Assembly (NCBI GenBank): GCA_035946625.1
Contig: DASYZE010000023.1
Coordinates: 7,410 to 71,409, forward strand
Source of the DNA: DASYXZ01 sp035946625
GTDB taxonomy: Bacteria; Acidobacteriota; Terriglobia; UBA7540
Reading direction: 5' to 3'
DNA length: 64,000 nucleotides
Shown piece after piece: positions 23,309 through 30,424 of the stretch. The translations under genes and the position numbers were made by a program. The first letter of the stretch is position 1. Each line of letters opens with the position of its first letter. The notes under the pieces are model-generated. The model searched no databases. It saw only the letters and a list, made by a program, of their open reading frames with translations, and had not been told where the DNA came from.

Positions 23309-23770
23309 TCAAATGGCCCCCCAGGCGCGGGAGCAAATTTCAAATGGACCTTTTCTGATTTCGAATCTCAAATTTCAAATGGACCTTTTCTGATTTCAAA
23401 TCTCAAATTTCAAATCCTCCATTTGCCATTCCACATTTGCCATTTCCCATTCCCCATTTGCCATTTGCCATTCCCTTCCCGCCCGTCACCTGCCCCTAGT
23501 CACCGGCAGCGATCGCCTTCTCTTCCCTACTCCCTACTCCTTACCCCCTACTCCCTACTCTTAAATCTCAAATTTCAAATCCTCCATTTGCCATTTCCCA
23601 TTCCACATTTGCCATTTCCCATTCCACATTTGCCATTTGCCATTCCACGTTTGCCATTTGCCATTTCAAATTTGCCATTTGCCATTCCCTTCCCGCTCGC
23701 CACCAGCTCCTAGTCACCGGCAGCGATCGCCTTCTCCTCCCCACTCCCCACTCCCGCTTCTTTCCCCCCC
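23309..23770. repeat. Longest heptamer tract: AAATTTC, CATTTGC, CATTCCC, CCCTACT
   Basis: The 430-bp gap between portal and protease genes is almost wholly repeats: CAAATTT-type units, then CATTTGC, CATTCCA, CATTTCC and CATTCCC units, then CCCTACT units, then a second round of CATTTGC units and a copy of TCACCGGCAGCGATCGCCTT (present twice, near 23500 and 23717). It runs into the last codons of the portal gene. No gene is seen in it. Confidence 0.85.
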
Positions 23771-25069
23771 CGGCGGCTGCGGCAATCCCAATTCCCGCGC
23801 CACGTACTGCGCCAGTTCCGGGAACGGAGTCACCACGCCCGACTGCGCCAATTGCGACAGCGAAGTCAGCACCTGGTCAAAGCTGCGCGAGCGCAAATTG
23901 GAAACGGTCACCACGGGATACTGCGCCACGCCTTCCCAGTTGTAATCCACCAGCCGCTTCACCGCCGTGGCGCTCAAAACCCGCGCGATGTAGTCCGCCG
24001 TAGCTTGCACGGCCAGGAAAAAGAAATCCGACTGCGACTCGCCCAGCGCCCGGTTGCCGCTGGACCGCGCGCCCTGCCCCAGATTCATAAAAAACGCCAG
24101 CGCCACCCGCGAGATTTCAATGTTGTGGTGCTGGATCGAGTTGTAAAGGTCGCGCACGTTTCCCGCCACGCCCTGCAAGGTAAACTTCCAGCCGTTGGGC
24201 AGCGACAACCCGGTTTTTTCGTGCGCCGCCAGTTGCGTCACCCAGAGCGCCGCCGCCGCGCGGTCTTCCTGCGAGCCGTTCGGCCCCTGCTCGATGGTGG
24301 GAATCCCCAGTCCGTTGCGCTCGCCGGCGATGGCGTCAATCCGGTAGAGTTGACTCTTGATGTACCAGTGCATGTAGGCGGGGCGCAGCATCGAGCGCCC
24401 GAAGAAGTTCGAGCCTTCCTGGTTGAAGGTAAAAATCGCCAGGCGCTCGGCGGGAATTTCCACGTTCATAAAATTCGCGTTGCGGTAGCCATACTGATTC
24501 AGCGCGATCAGCGTTTCCCCATCCACGTCCGTGATCCAGCGGTAAAAAGTGACGGGCAGGCGCGGCGCCAGGCGCGCCAGGCGAACGCGAGCGCCATCCA
24601 CCGCGTAGAGTTCCTCGTGCGCCGAAGCCCCAAAGGCCAGCATCAGCAGCGCGTTGCGCAGCACATCGTCCCAGCACTGGGTGGATTTCACTCCGCTCTC
24701 GGAAACGTATTCCAGGCCGCCAAAAAGGTTGGCGCGCACAAAGTCGGCAATCTCGCGGTCGAGGTTTGAGTCGCTGGCCGCCTGCACGTCCCAGTTGGCG
24801 GCGCGGATGGGCAGCTCGCACGCCAGCAGCGTGGCCGCCACCTGCGCGTCCGAGCGCCGCATCATTTCGTAAGTGGTGATGGCGGCGCGCCCGGCCAGCG
24901 TCCCGTTGTATTCGCCAAAGTCCTGCAAAAACCCGGCAAAAATCGGCGTCCCCGAGAGTCCCTGCGGCGCCGTTTCCGCCTGCGCCGAGGTCCGCTCCAC
25001 CGGCGCCTCCACCTGCGACTCCGCCAGCATCCGTCGATTCCAATTAATTTCCAGCGCTCCAATTTTCAT
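23714..25069 (-). CDS. Portal protein (Mu gp29/DUF935 family)
   Basis: 451 residues from an ATG with AAAGGAC upstream. Diagnostic stretches: Y-E-M-M-R-R-S-D-A-Q-V-A-A-T-L, R-A-A-N-W-D-V-Q-A-A, A-R-V-R-L-A-R-L-A-P-R, F-N-Q-E-G-S-N-F-F-G-R-S-M-L-R-P-A-Y and F-F-L-A-V-Q-A-T-A-D-Y-I. These match the DUF935 portal family, which forms the dodecameric DNA gate of Mu-like heads. It follows the large terminase, the normal order. The last 20 residues (G-G-E-R-S-G-S-G-E-W-G) come from heptamer DNA, so the original C-terminus was probably shorter. Confidence 0.85.
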   Translation of the reverse strand: MKIGALEINWNRRMLAESQVEAPVERTSAQAETAPQGLSGTPIFAGFLQDFGEYNGTLAGRAAITTYEMMRRSDAQVAATLLACELPIRAANWDVQAASDSNLDREIADFVRANLFGGLEYVSESGVKSTQCWDDVLRNALLMLAFGASAHEELYAVDGARVRLARLAPRLPVTFYRWITDVDGETLIALNQYGYRNANFMNVEIPAERLAIFTFNQEGSNFFGRSMLRPAYMHWYIKSQLYRIDAIAGERNGLGIPTIEQGPNGSQEDRAAAALWVTQLAAHEKTGLSLPNGWKFTLQGVAGNVRDLYNSIQHHNIEISRVALAFFMNLGQGARSSGNRALGESQSDFFFLAVQATADYIARVLSATAVKRLVDYNWEGVAQYPVVTVSNLRSRSFDQVLTSLSQLAQSGVVTPFPELAQYVARELGLPQPPGGERSGSGEWGGEGDRCR

Positions 25070-25074
25070 GCGAC

Positions 25075-25118
25075 TGTCCTTTGTCCTCGGTCCTTGGTCC
25101 TTAGTCCTTGGTCCTTAC
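25075..25118. repeat. Heptamer repeat GTCCTTG supplying the portal ribosome site
   Basis: GTCCTTT, GTCCTCG, GTCCTTG, GTCCTTA, GTCCTTG and GTCCTTA in register. Read on the minus strand the unit is AAGGAC, and the copy next to the portal ATG forms its Shine-Dalgarno sequence. Confidence 0.85.
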
Positions 25119-25120
25119 GC

Positions 25121-25188
25121 TGTCATCCCGAGCGGCAGCGAGGGATCTCGCTTCGAGGCCAGATTCCTCGCTGCCGCTCGGAATGACA
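25121..25188. repeat. 68-bp palindromic element, copy 1
   Basis: Starts TGTCATCCCGAGCGGCAGCG and ends with its near-inverse TGCCGCTCGGAATGACA around a GATCTCGCTTCGAGG centre. It is identical to copy 2 except for one central base. Hairpin-forming, in the portal-terminase gap. Confidence 0.85.
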
Positions 25189-25229
25189 AGTCTCGCTGCG
25201 GGCCCTTCCCGACTCCGGATTTCTGCCAG

Positions 25230-25345
25230 CCCTTCTCAATCACCAGCCGGCAGCGCGGACTTCCGTTTTTGAAGTCCGCGGCCTCCCCTCGGTTCGTCAA
25301 AACCCGCAGACCTCAAGACCGGAGGTCTGCGCTACAGCTTGCTTC
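25230..25345. repeat. Two GC-rich REP-like hairpins
   Basis: GCGGACTTC-cgttttt-GAAGTCCGC near 25255-25280 and GCAGACCTC-aagaccg-GAGGTCTGC near 25309-25331. They lie between the two 68-bp palindromes. No gene is present in the whole 450-bp terminase-portal gap. Confidence 0.75.
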
Positions 25346-25369
25346 GCCCCGCGTCCTTCCCTCTTAACC

Positions 25370-25437
25370 TGTCATCCCGAGCGGCAGCGAGGGATCTCGC
25401 TTCGAGGCCGGATTCCTCGCTGCCGCTCGGAATGACA
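25370..25437. repeat. 68-bp palindromic element, copy 2
   Basis: Second copy of the element at 25121, same orientation, one mismatch at the centre (GGCCG for GGCCA). The high identity suggests recent duplication or active spread. Confidence 0.85.
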
Positions 25438-25483
25438 GGTCTCGGCGGGGGACTTGCCCCGACACGGGATTGCCGACTTCTTT

Positions 25484-25525
25484 TCTCAATCACCAATCAC
25501 AATTCACCAATCACCCATTGCGTCA
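25484..25525. repeat. Heptamer-like repeat, CACCAAT/CACAATT
   Basis: CTTCTTTTCTCAAT then CACCAAT, CACAATT, CACCAAT and CACCCAT units. It touches the terminase stop codon and begins with the CTTCTTTT core. Confidence 0.7.
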
Positions 25526-27289
25526 AAACACCATCTGGTTCAGCCGCGCCGCCCAATTCGCATCCGTATGCAAAAACGCGTTGGGCGAGATCAACGGGTG
25601 GCCGGAGGCCAGATATCCGTCCGTCAAATGCGCCGTCGGCCTTGTTGCCGCCGCCAAATCCGCCAGCGCCTTGGCCCAGAATTCGTCCGAGTGCCCGGCG
25701 TCCGTGCGCGCCGCGTCAAAGCGCACGTTCCCGCTGACGGTCACAAATTTCTTCACCGCCGAAAACGCCCGCCGAATCTCGCGTGAGTCAGGCAACAGCG
25801 TCAGCCCGCTCTCCATGCGGCGCTTGGTGCGGTAGGCCAGGTCTTCTTTCACCGCCGCCGTAAACACCACCGGCTCGATGCGGGGTCCAAACTCCTGCGC
25901 GAGGGATTCGGCCAGCGGCGCTCCCATCCCGGTGGCATCGATAGCCGCGCGGCGAATGAGTGCAGCGCCGTTTCCCTCGCGCAAAGAGAGCAACTCGCGC
26001 GCGTATGCGAGCTGGGTATCAAACGGAACGTTGGAGAGTCCGCGAACCAGGCGGGTGACGGACAAATTGCCGATTGCCGATTGCCGATTGACGATTGAAG
26101 AAGAGGTGCCAGGTGTGAGGTGTGAGGTGCGAGGTTCTTCCACTAACACCTCGTACCTGGCACCTCGCACCTGTATTTCGTCCACCCAAAACACGGTCCG
26201 ATCGTGCCGGCGGCCAATGTCAATCCCCAGGAAATATTCCCGTAGGGGCGGGGCTTGCCCCGCGCTTCGGGGAGCTGCGAGCCCTTCTGCGGGCCAGGAG
26301 GCCGGGGCTTGCCCCGGCCCTACGTCAATGGTTGCCTCCGCGCTCAGGCACGAGGCAAGCAATTCGGGCGGGAAAAAATTCTCCGCCGTGGAAACAAATT
26401 GGCAGCCAAATTCCTGCCGCCACGCTGCATCGTCCTCGCACCCCGCGCGCAGTTGTTGCAAATTAATCTTGAGTCCCTGGCGCACCGCTTCGTAGATGTC
26501 GCAGTAGTGGGCGGACCAGGCCGGGATTCGGTTTTCGGGATTCGGTTTTCGGGAAGGAAGAAGTCCCATCCTATTTTCTGCGAACCCGGAACCCCGCACC
26601 CCGGATCCCGACCCATCCAGTCCCGCCGTCTTCGCCAATTCATAAAACTTCCCCTGCTGCCCGTTGGGCGTGGAAATCACTTCCAGGCGATAGCCGCGAG
26701 TGGTGCTCGGGTAGAGCGCGGAATAGATTTTTTCCGCGTCAGCGTGGAAAGCAAATTCATCCAGGGTGACGTTGCCCGAATACCCGCGCGCCGTATCGGC
26801 ATTGGCGGGCAGCCCGTAAATCACCGACCCGTTGGGAAAGCGCGTTTCCAGTTGCTTGAAGCGGGCGCCCTCAAAATATTCGCACTCGCAGGCGCGGGCC
26901 ACGATCCCGCAGGACTGGATGTGTTCCTGAACTTTTTCCATCATCAGCTTCGATTGGCGCTCGCCTTTGGAAAGCAGGATCCAGGTGGTTTTCCTCTTCA
27001 AGCACTCAAGCACCACCCGCAGCGTGGCCGCAAACGAGTACCCGATCTGCCGCGCCTTGACGACGATCTTCAAAGGCGAATCGTCCTCAATCCACCGCCG
27101 CTGGTAGGGCAGCAGGGCGAGAACGGGAGGGAGGGGCGCACGGCCCAAAGCCCCAGCGCGCGCACTGGCCGCGGCAGGAAGAGGGCTGGCCTTTTCCGGC
27201 CGAGGCATGTCGGGATGCGCCCCTGGGAGGGAGCTTGGTTTCCGGGTTTTCGATTCCCGGCGTTCCCGCCGGGATTTGATGGAATCCAT
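25523..27289 (-). CDS. Large terminase subunit (Mu gp28-like)
   Basis: 588 residues. The ATPase part has a Walker A-like K-A-R-Q-I-G-Y-S-F (about 77-86) and a Walker B V-T-L-D-E-F-A-F-H (about 176). The RNase H-like nuclease part starts with Y-F-L-G-I-D-I-G-R-R-H-D-R-T (about 350) and includes A-A-I-D-A-T-G-M-G-A-P-L. It packages DNA into heads with the portal and small subunit. Three blocks are encoded by repeats: residues about 228-257, 320-350 and 372-408. They fall in the linker before, and an early loop of, the nuclease domain and leave the motifs intact. The first 50 residues are basic and Pro/Ala rich. Confidence 0.85.
   Translation of the reverse strand: MDSIKSRRERRESKTRKPSSLPGAHPDMPRPEKASPLPAAASARAGALGRAPLPPVLALLPYQRRWIEDDSPLKIVVKARQIGYSFAATLRVVLECLKRKTTWILLSKGERQSKLMMEKVQEHIQSCGIVARACECEYFEGARFKQLETRFPNGSVIYGLPANADTARGYSGNVTLDEFAFHADAEKIYSALYPSTTRGYRLEVISTPNGQQGKFYELAKTAGLDGSGSGVRGSGFAENRMGLLPSRKPNPENRIPAWSAHYCDIYEAVRQGLKINLQQLRAGCEDDAAWRQEFGCQFVSTAENFFPPELLASCLSAEATIDVGPGQAPASWPAEGLAAPRSAGQAPPLREYFLGIDIGRRHDRTVFWVDEIQVRGARYEVLVEEPRTSHLTPGTSSSIVNRQSAIGNLSVTRLVRGLSNVPFDTQLAYARELLSLREGNGAALIRRAAIDATGMGAPLAESLAQEFGPRIEPVVFTAAVKEDLAYRTKRRMESGLTLLPDSREIRRAFSAVKKFVTVSGNVRFDAARTDAGHSDEFWAKALADLAAATRPTAHLTDGYLASGHPLISPNAFLHTDANWAARLNQMVF
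26064..26172. repeat. Coding heptamer repeats, GCCGATT, GGTGTGA, CACCTCG with GAAGAAG core
   Basis: GCCGATT, GCCGATT, GCCGATT and GACGATT, then GAAGAAGAGG, then GTGCCAG, GTGTGAG, GTGTGAG and GTGCGAG, then the inverse CACCTCG, TACCTGG, CACCTCG and CACCTG. Read on the coding strand it gives T-S-S-S-I again. It is inside the terminase nuclease domain. Confidence 0.85.
26238..26330. repeat. Coding GC palindrome, GGGGCTTGCCCC type
   Basis: GTAGGGGCGGGGCTTGCCCC and, 60 bp later, GGCCGGGGCTTGCCCCGGCC with CCTACG at the end (inverse of CGTAGG). It is translated in the terminase just before the nuclease motif as an Ala/Gly/Pro-rich linker. Confidence 0.8.
26519..26605. repeat. Coding heptamer-like repeat, GGATTCG/GGTTTTC with GGAAGAAG core
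   Basis: GGATTCGGTTTTCGGGATTCGG-type units, then GGAAGGAAGAAG, then GAACCCG, GAACCCC, GCACCCC and GGATCCC units of inverse type. It is in frame in the terminase, about 50 residues after the Walker B motif. Confidence 0.75.
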
Positions 27290-27299
27290 TTTGTTATTC

Positions 27300-27402
27300 C
27301 GTCTTGGTAGCGCCGGGCTTCAGCCCGGCATTTTTATTCCGGCGCCTGCCCACCCATTGGCCGCGCTCAGTGCCGATCTAAAGGTCGGCGCTACGAGCCC
27401 GG
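27300..27402. repeat. REP-like hairpins between terminase subunits
   Basis: AGCGCCGGGC-ttca-GCCCGGCA near 27309-27331, and GTGCCGATC-taaa-GGTCGGCGCTAC near 27370-27393, with a further GAGCCCGGCA. The elements overlap the 3' end of the gp27-like gene. Confidence 0.75.
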
Positions 27403-28299
27403 CATCTTTTCCTCTTGCGCGTTCACTTCGCCCGGCTCCCTCCTGAGTTTGTCCACGGGGCGCGCCAACTCCCGCGCCACTTGCTCCGGTGAATGGAAGT
27501 AATACTCCTGGCAATGGGCGGCCTCGTCGGGTTCGGGCGCGCTTCCAGCGGCCAGGGCTTGAAGCTCGGCCGCGCTTGGCCCCATGCTGGTGTCGGAAAC
27601 GTTTTGCGCCAGAAGGCCGTAGGTTTCCTGAATTTTCTGGAAGGTTTCCGGCGTTAGACGCTTCCTTTTGCCAAGCTGGCTCACCACGTCCCGAAGTTTG
27701 CGGGTCTGCACGTGCACGAAACTCCTCTTCGCCTCCGCGAGGTTCTTTTGGGCTTCCAGGTAGGCGTGGCGCCGCCGGGCATCCTGCTCTCTCAGTTTCA
27801 TCATCAGGTTCTTTAACTTGAGGTTTCGCAATTCTTCGCGCGCGCGCAGTGCCTCTTTGGTGCTGAGAGTGGAATCGCCCTGATTGATTCGGGCCAGTCC
27901 GCTCATCACCACGGCGTGCACGTACCGGCAATCGCCTTCTTCCAGATTGCCCGATTCACTCAAAGAGCGCGTGACCGACTCTGCGGTTTTCACCAGGTAG
28001 TGGGCGCGATCGCGCTGCAGGTCAAGGTCCGCGCGGCAGTATTGCTGCGCCGCCGGAAGCGTAATCATCGGATGGACGACCGGGTGGATGGAATCAGTCC
28101 CCGCCTTGGGTGCTCCATCCCAATCGTGCCGCTTGTTTACCTCTTCAGCCGCGAACTCCGGGGAGGCGCCCTGCACAATCATCTCGCGCAGGGCCTGCGC
28201 CATGGGCTCCGGCAGCAGGTGAACCTGGTCGATCACCTGGTCAGGCGGGCCCATTTTATGAATCTTTTTCGCGGCCCGAAATTCACCTTTCTTCATCAT
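27391..28299 (-). CDS. Small terminase-like subunit (Mu gp27/DUF3486 type)
   Basis: 302 residues. K-I-H-K-M-G-P-P-D-Q-V-I-D-Q-V-H-L-L-P and V-N-K-R-H-D-W form the N-terminal helix-turn-helix region. Long charged helices with R-A-R-E-E-L-R-N-L-K-L-K-N-L-M-M-K and E-A-K-R-S-F-V-H-V-Q-T-R-K-L follow, as in DUF3486. It precedes the large terminase and its start overlaps the upstream gene (ATGA), so the genes are co-translated. The C-terminal residues (Q-E-E-K-M-P-G-S) are encoded within a REP-like hairpin. It recognises DNA and regulates packaging in this family. Confidence 0.75.
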   Translation of the reverse strand: MMKKGEFRAAKKIHKMGPPDQVIDQVHLLPEPMAQALREMIVQGASPEFAAEEVNKRHDWDGAPKAGTDSIHPVVHPMITLPAAQQYCRADLDLQRDRAHYLVKTAESVTRSLSESGNLEEGDCRYVHAVVMSGLARINQGDSTLSTKEALRAREELRNLKLKNLMMKLREQDARRRHAYLEAQKNLAEAKRSFVHVQTRKLRDVVSQLGKRKRLTPETFQKIQETYGLLAQNVSDTSMGPSAAELQALAAGSAPEPDEAAHCQEYYFHSPEQVARELARPVDKLRREPGEVNAQEEKMPGS

Positions 28300-28610
28300 G
28301 ATTGCGGCTCCATATAAATGCCTTCGTCCGCCGGCAACCGCCCGTCGCGGTAGTCGATGCCCCGGGCGCTGATCGTCACCAGAGTTATGCCCTGCCGCCC
28401 GCCCGGCCCCCGCCGGTGCTCCACCGCCACCAGCCCCTTTTCCGCCAAATAGGCGACGTGAAAGTTCATGTCGTCCATGGGCACCGGGTAACCGAAAATA
28501 TCCAATTCGCCTTGCAGCATGGCGAGCGTGGTGGGGTGCGGATAAACCAGGGAGAGGTAATAAATAATCTTTCCCCGCACAATTTCCTTTTTGTGAATAT
28601 CGGTCCTCAT
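28296..28610 (-). CDS. Small winged-helix protein (Mu gp26-position)
   Basis: 104 residues from the ATG at 28610; an earlier in-frame start would begin in repeat-like DNA. Pattern I-I-Y-Y-L-S-L-V-Y-P, F-H-V-A-Y-L-A-E-K-G-L-V-A-V-E-H-R and I-T-L-V-T-I-S-A-R-G-I-D-Y is a typical winged helix with a beta-hairpin wing. Genes of this kind sit just before the gp27 terminase subunit in Mu-like phages. It overlaps the next gene by 4 bp. Role (DNA recognition in packaging or late regulation) is inferred. Confidence 0.6.
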   Translation of the reverse strand: MRTDIHKKEIVRGKIIYYLSLVYPHPTTLAMLQGELDIFGYPVPMDDMNFHVAYLAEKGLVAVEHRRGPGGRQGITLVTISARGIDYRDGRLPADEGIYMEPQS

Positions 28611-28630
28611 GGGTTGTCTCGTCCCCTTTG

Positions 28631-28845
28631 GGAGTGGCTTGTGGCGCTGAAGAAGTGGCAAGTGGTTAGTGACCAGTGGCCAGTAAAGGAGTTTTTTCCT
28701 TTTGCCACTCGCCCATCACCTTCCAGGTCCTTAGGGCCCAACGATCAGGCACCGCCTTAGGTCTTTCCACGTGCCACGTGCCACTCACCACTTGCCACTG
28801 TCTCGATTCTTGCCATTTGCCACTAACCACTGGGCACTTGTTCCA
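28631..28845. repeat. Heptamer repeats, AGTGGCA/CCACGTG families with GAAGAAG core
   Basis: GGCTTGTGGCGCTGAAGAAG, AGTGGCA, AGTGGTT and AGTGACC. Further on come CCACGTG, CCACGTG, CCACTCA, CCACTTG and CCACTGT units and CACTAACCACTGG. The 200-bp gap between the membrane gene and the winged-helix gene holds nothing else. Confidence 0.8.
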
Positions 28846-29164
28846 AGCCGCGCAGCGCCCGCGATACATCGTGATGGATCGCCTTGAGCGCGATCAAAAT
28901 CTCCTGGTGCTCGAACCCGTCCCGCGTTTCCCGCTGCTCCACCGATCCCGCCAGCCGCGAGAGCGCCTCCGCCTGCGATTTCTGGCTGTTCAAAAACTGC
29001 TCGATGTATTGCCGGGTGATGCCAAACGCGCTTTCCATCTGGTAGCGCCGGTACTCCATGTTCTTCTCCACCCAGTAATGCGCCAGACGCAAAAAGCCGT
29101 AGCCAAACAGGAGCAGAATCACCACTCCCGGCCCCCACCACAGCGCGGCGTTTTCGAGTTCCAT
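28823..29164 (-). CDS. Small membrane protein with coiled coil (possible spanin/lysis accessory)
   Basis: 113 residues from the ATG at 29164, chosen because GGAG (within heptamer DNA) lies nine bases upstream. One membrane helix (W-W-G-P-G-V-V-I-L-L-L-F-G-Y-G) near residues 8-24 is followed by a charged helical, probably periplasmic or cytosolic, coiled coil (Y-R-R-Y-Q-M-E-S, S-Q-A-E-A-L-S-R-L). Placed next to holin and endolysin, it could be an inner-membrane spanin or holin partner; no second spanin was found. Confidence 0.5.
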   Translation of the reverse strand: MELENAALWWGPGVVILLLFGYGFLRLAHYWVEKNMEYRRYQMESAFGITRQYIEQFLNSQKSQAEALSRLAGSVEQRETRDGFEHQEILIALKAIHHDVSRALRGLEQVPSG

Positions 29165-29171
29165 CGGGATC

Positions 29172-29335
29172 ATCTCCAATCACCAATCTCCAATCTCCAA
29201 TCTCAAATCTCCAATCACCAATCACCAATCTCATATCTCATATCTCCAATCTCAAATCTCAAATCTCCAATCTCAAATCTCCAATCTCCAATCTCAAATC
29301 TCCAATCTCAAATCTCCAATCCCTGATTTCTTTTC
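29172..29335. repeat. Heptamer tract CCAATCT/CAAATCT/CATATCT
   Basis: More than twenty units in strict 7-bp register: CCAATCA, CCAATCT, CCAATCT, CCAATCT, CAAATCT, CCAATCA and so on. It occupies the whole gap between holin and membrane gene. On the minus strand the unit GATTGGA yields GGAG next to the downstream start. Confidence 0.9.
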
Positions 29336-29342
29336 CGCGCCC

Positions 29343-29888
29343 CTACGTTTTCTTCTGGTTCGCGCCCGCCAGAATCTCGGTCTTGCGGTCGCTGCCCGCG
29401 CTCGATCCAAAGAAATAGGAAAGCACCAGAGTGAGCGCCGCATCCAGCGTGCCCAGGATTCTGCCCACGATCACCGGATCGATGGCGGCGGGCAGGCCGC
29501 GCAGCAGCACATACGCTTCCAGCGACGCCGTGAGCGCCACCACCAGGTAGCCCAGAACCGTGGGCGTGTAGTCCCGCAGCGCCATCTGGCGTTGCCGCGC
29601 CGAAGCCCGGTCCGCTTCCGCCAGTTTTTCCAGGTCCACGCCGTGCTCCGCCAGGGCGAGCTGAAATTCGTTTTCCGCCTGTTTGAGTTTCAACAACACG
29701 TCAGGATTGCTGGCGTTGAGCACGGCATCCTCGATCTTCTCCGGAGCGCCCTGGCCCGCGGCCGGATCGCCCAGCAGCGCCTTGGAAAGCGACCCCACCG
29801 CCAAACCCGCCAACGGCCCACCCAGCGCCGTGGCAATCGAGGGAGCCACCGAACTCAGCACCGATTTGATTTTGTCCAACTTGCCCAT
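29343..29888 (-). CDS. Holin, 3TM gene-transfer-release type
   Basis: 181 residues; the ATG at 29888 follows CCAGGAGTTGAA. The N-terminus (V-A-P-S-I-A-T-A-L-G-G-P-L-A-G-L-A) is Ala/Gly rich. The middle is a charged helix with E-L-A-L-A-E-H-G-V-D-L-like spacing and A-R-Q-R-Q-M. Two hydrophobic helices follow (T-V-L-G-Y-L-V-V-A-L-T-A, L-G-T-L-D-A-A-L-T-L-V-L-S-Y-F-F-G-S-S). This matches the holin family named for release of gene transfer agents, also common in prophages. It would permeabilise the membrane for the endolysin. Confidence 0.7.
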   Translation of the reverse strand: MGKLDKIKSVLSSVAPSIATALGGPLAGLAVGSLSKALLGDPAAGQGAPEKIEDAVLNASNPDVLLKLKQAENEFQLALAEHGVDLEKLAEADRASARQRQMALRDYTPTVLGYLVVALTASLEAYVLLRGLPAAIDPVIVGRILGTLDAALTLVLSYFFGSSAGSDRKTEILAGANQKKT

Positions 29889-29927
29889 TTCAACTCCTGG
29901 TCCCGTGGCGCTCGCTGCTCGAAGCAC

Positions 29928-30247
29928 GATCTCCCGCCGTTGGCGATGGCCGCACTCTCGGCCAAGCGGGTCGGTATTTCACAGAGCCGGCAGGTCAGAA
30001 TCTCAGTCGGTCCGCGGCTCAGTAAGAATACATTTGGATATATCTTTAACGTTATCTGTTAACCAATATTAAAACTGAGCAACTGAAAAACTGACCGCCT
30101 GAAATACTGCGATACGGAAATCCTCCCCGCCCCAAGTCCCAAATCGCAATTCTCAAATCTCAAATCTTGAATTTCAAATCTCAAATCGCAAATCTCAAAT
30201 CTTAAGTCTCAAATCTCAAATCTTAAATTTCAAATTCCCCGTGCCGT
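29928..30247. repeat. Gap with heptamer repeats, CAAATCT/CAAATCG family
   Basis: 29928-30060 contains octamer-like TCAGTCGG pieces and AT-rich DNA with no gene. 30060-30115 carries ACTGAAA-type units. 30137-30240 is a run of CAAATCG, CAATTCT, CAAATCT, CAAATCT, TGAATTT and CAAATCT units. No coding potential is seen. Confidence 0.75.
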
Positions 30248-30391
30248 TCAGAGTTTCCTAAACTCTTTGCCTGCCCAAGCCCTGAATTCACTTTCTTTGG
30301 CCCGGGCATACCCAATCGCCCGGCTCCAATAAATCCGCGCCGCAACCATGCCCACCGCGAATCCAACGCATAACCAAATCAGACCATCCAT
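30248..30391 (-). CDS. Small membrane protein of 47 residues
   Basis: Start ATG at 30391 with GGGGGACGG about 6 bases upstream. The protein begins M-D-G-L-I-W-L-C-V-G-F-A-V-G-M-V-A-A-R, one membrane helix of about 18 residues, and continues with a basic, amphipathic tail (S-R-A-I-G-Y-A-R-A-K-E-S-E-F). It lies between holin and endolysin genes on the same strand. Its size and topology suit a lysis accessory or a second holin-like protein. No family is recognised. Confidence 0.55.
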   Translation of the reverse strand: MDGLIWLCVGFAVGMVAARIYWSRAIGYARAKESEFRAWAGKEFRKL

Positions 30392-30424
30392 GAGCACCGT
30401 CCCCCGTTTTTAGACTCGGAATAT

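Noticed and set aside
26255..27310. Plus-strand frame of 351 codons opposite the terminase
   Set aside because: Antisense to the well-supported terminase with Walker and nuclease motifs; no motif of its own.
29172..29335. CRISPR array
   Set aside because: The regular spacing is 7 bp with no 25-40 bp repeat/spacer pattern and no cas genes; it is a tandem heptamer tract.
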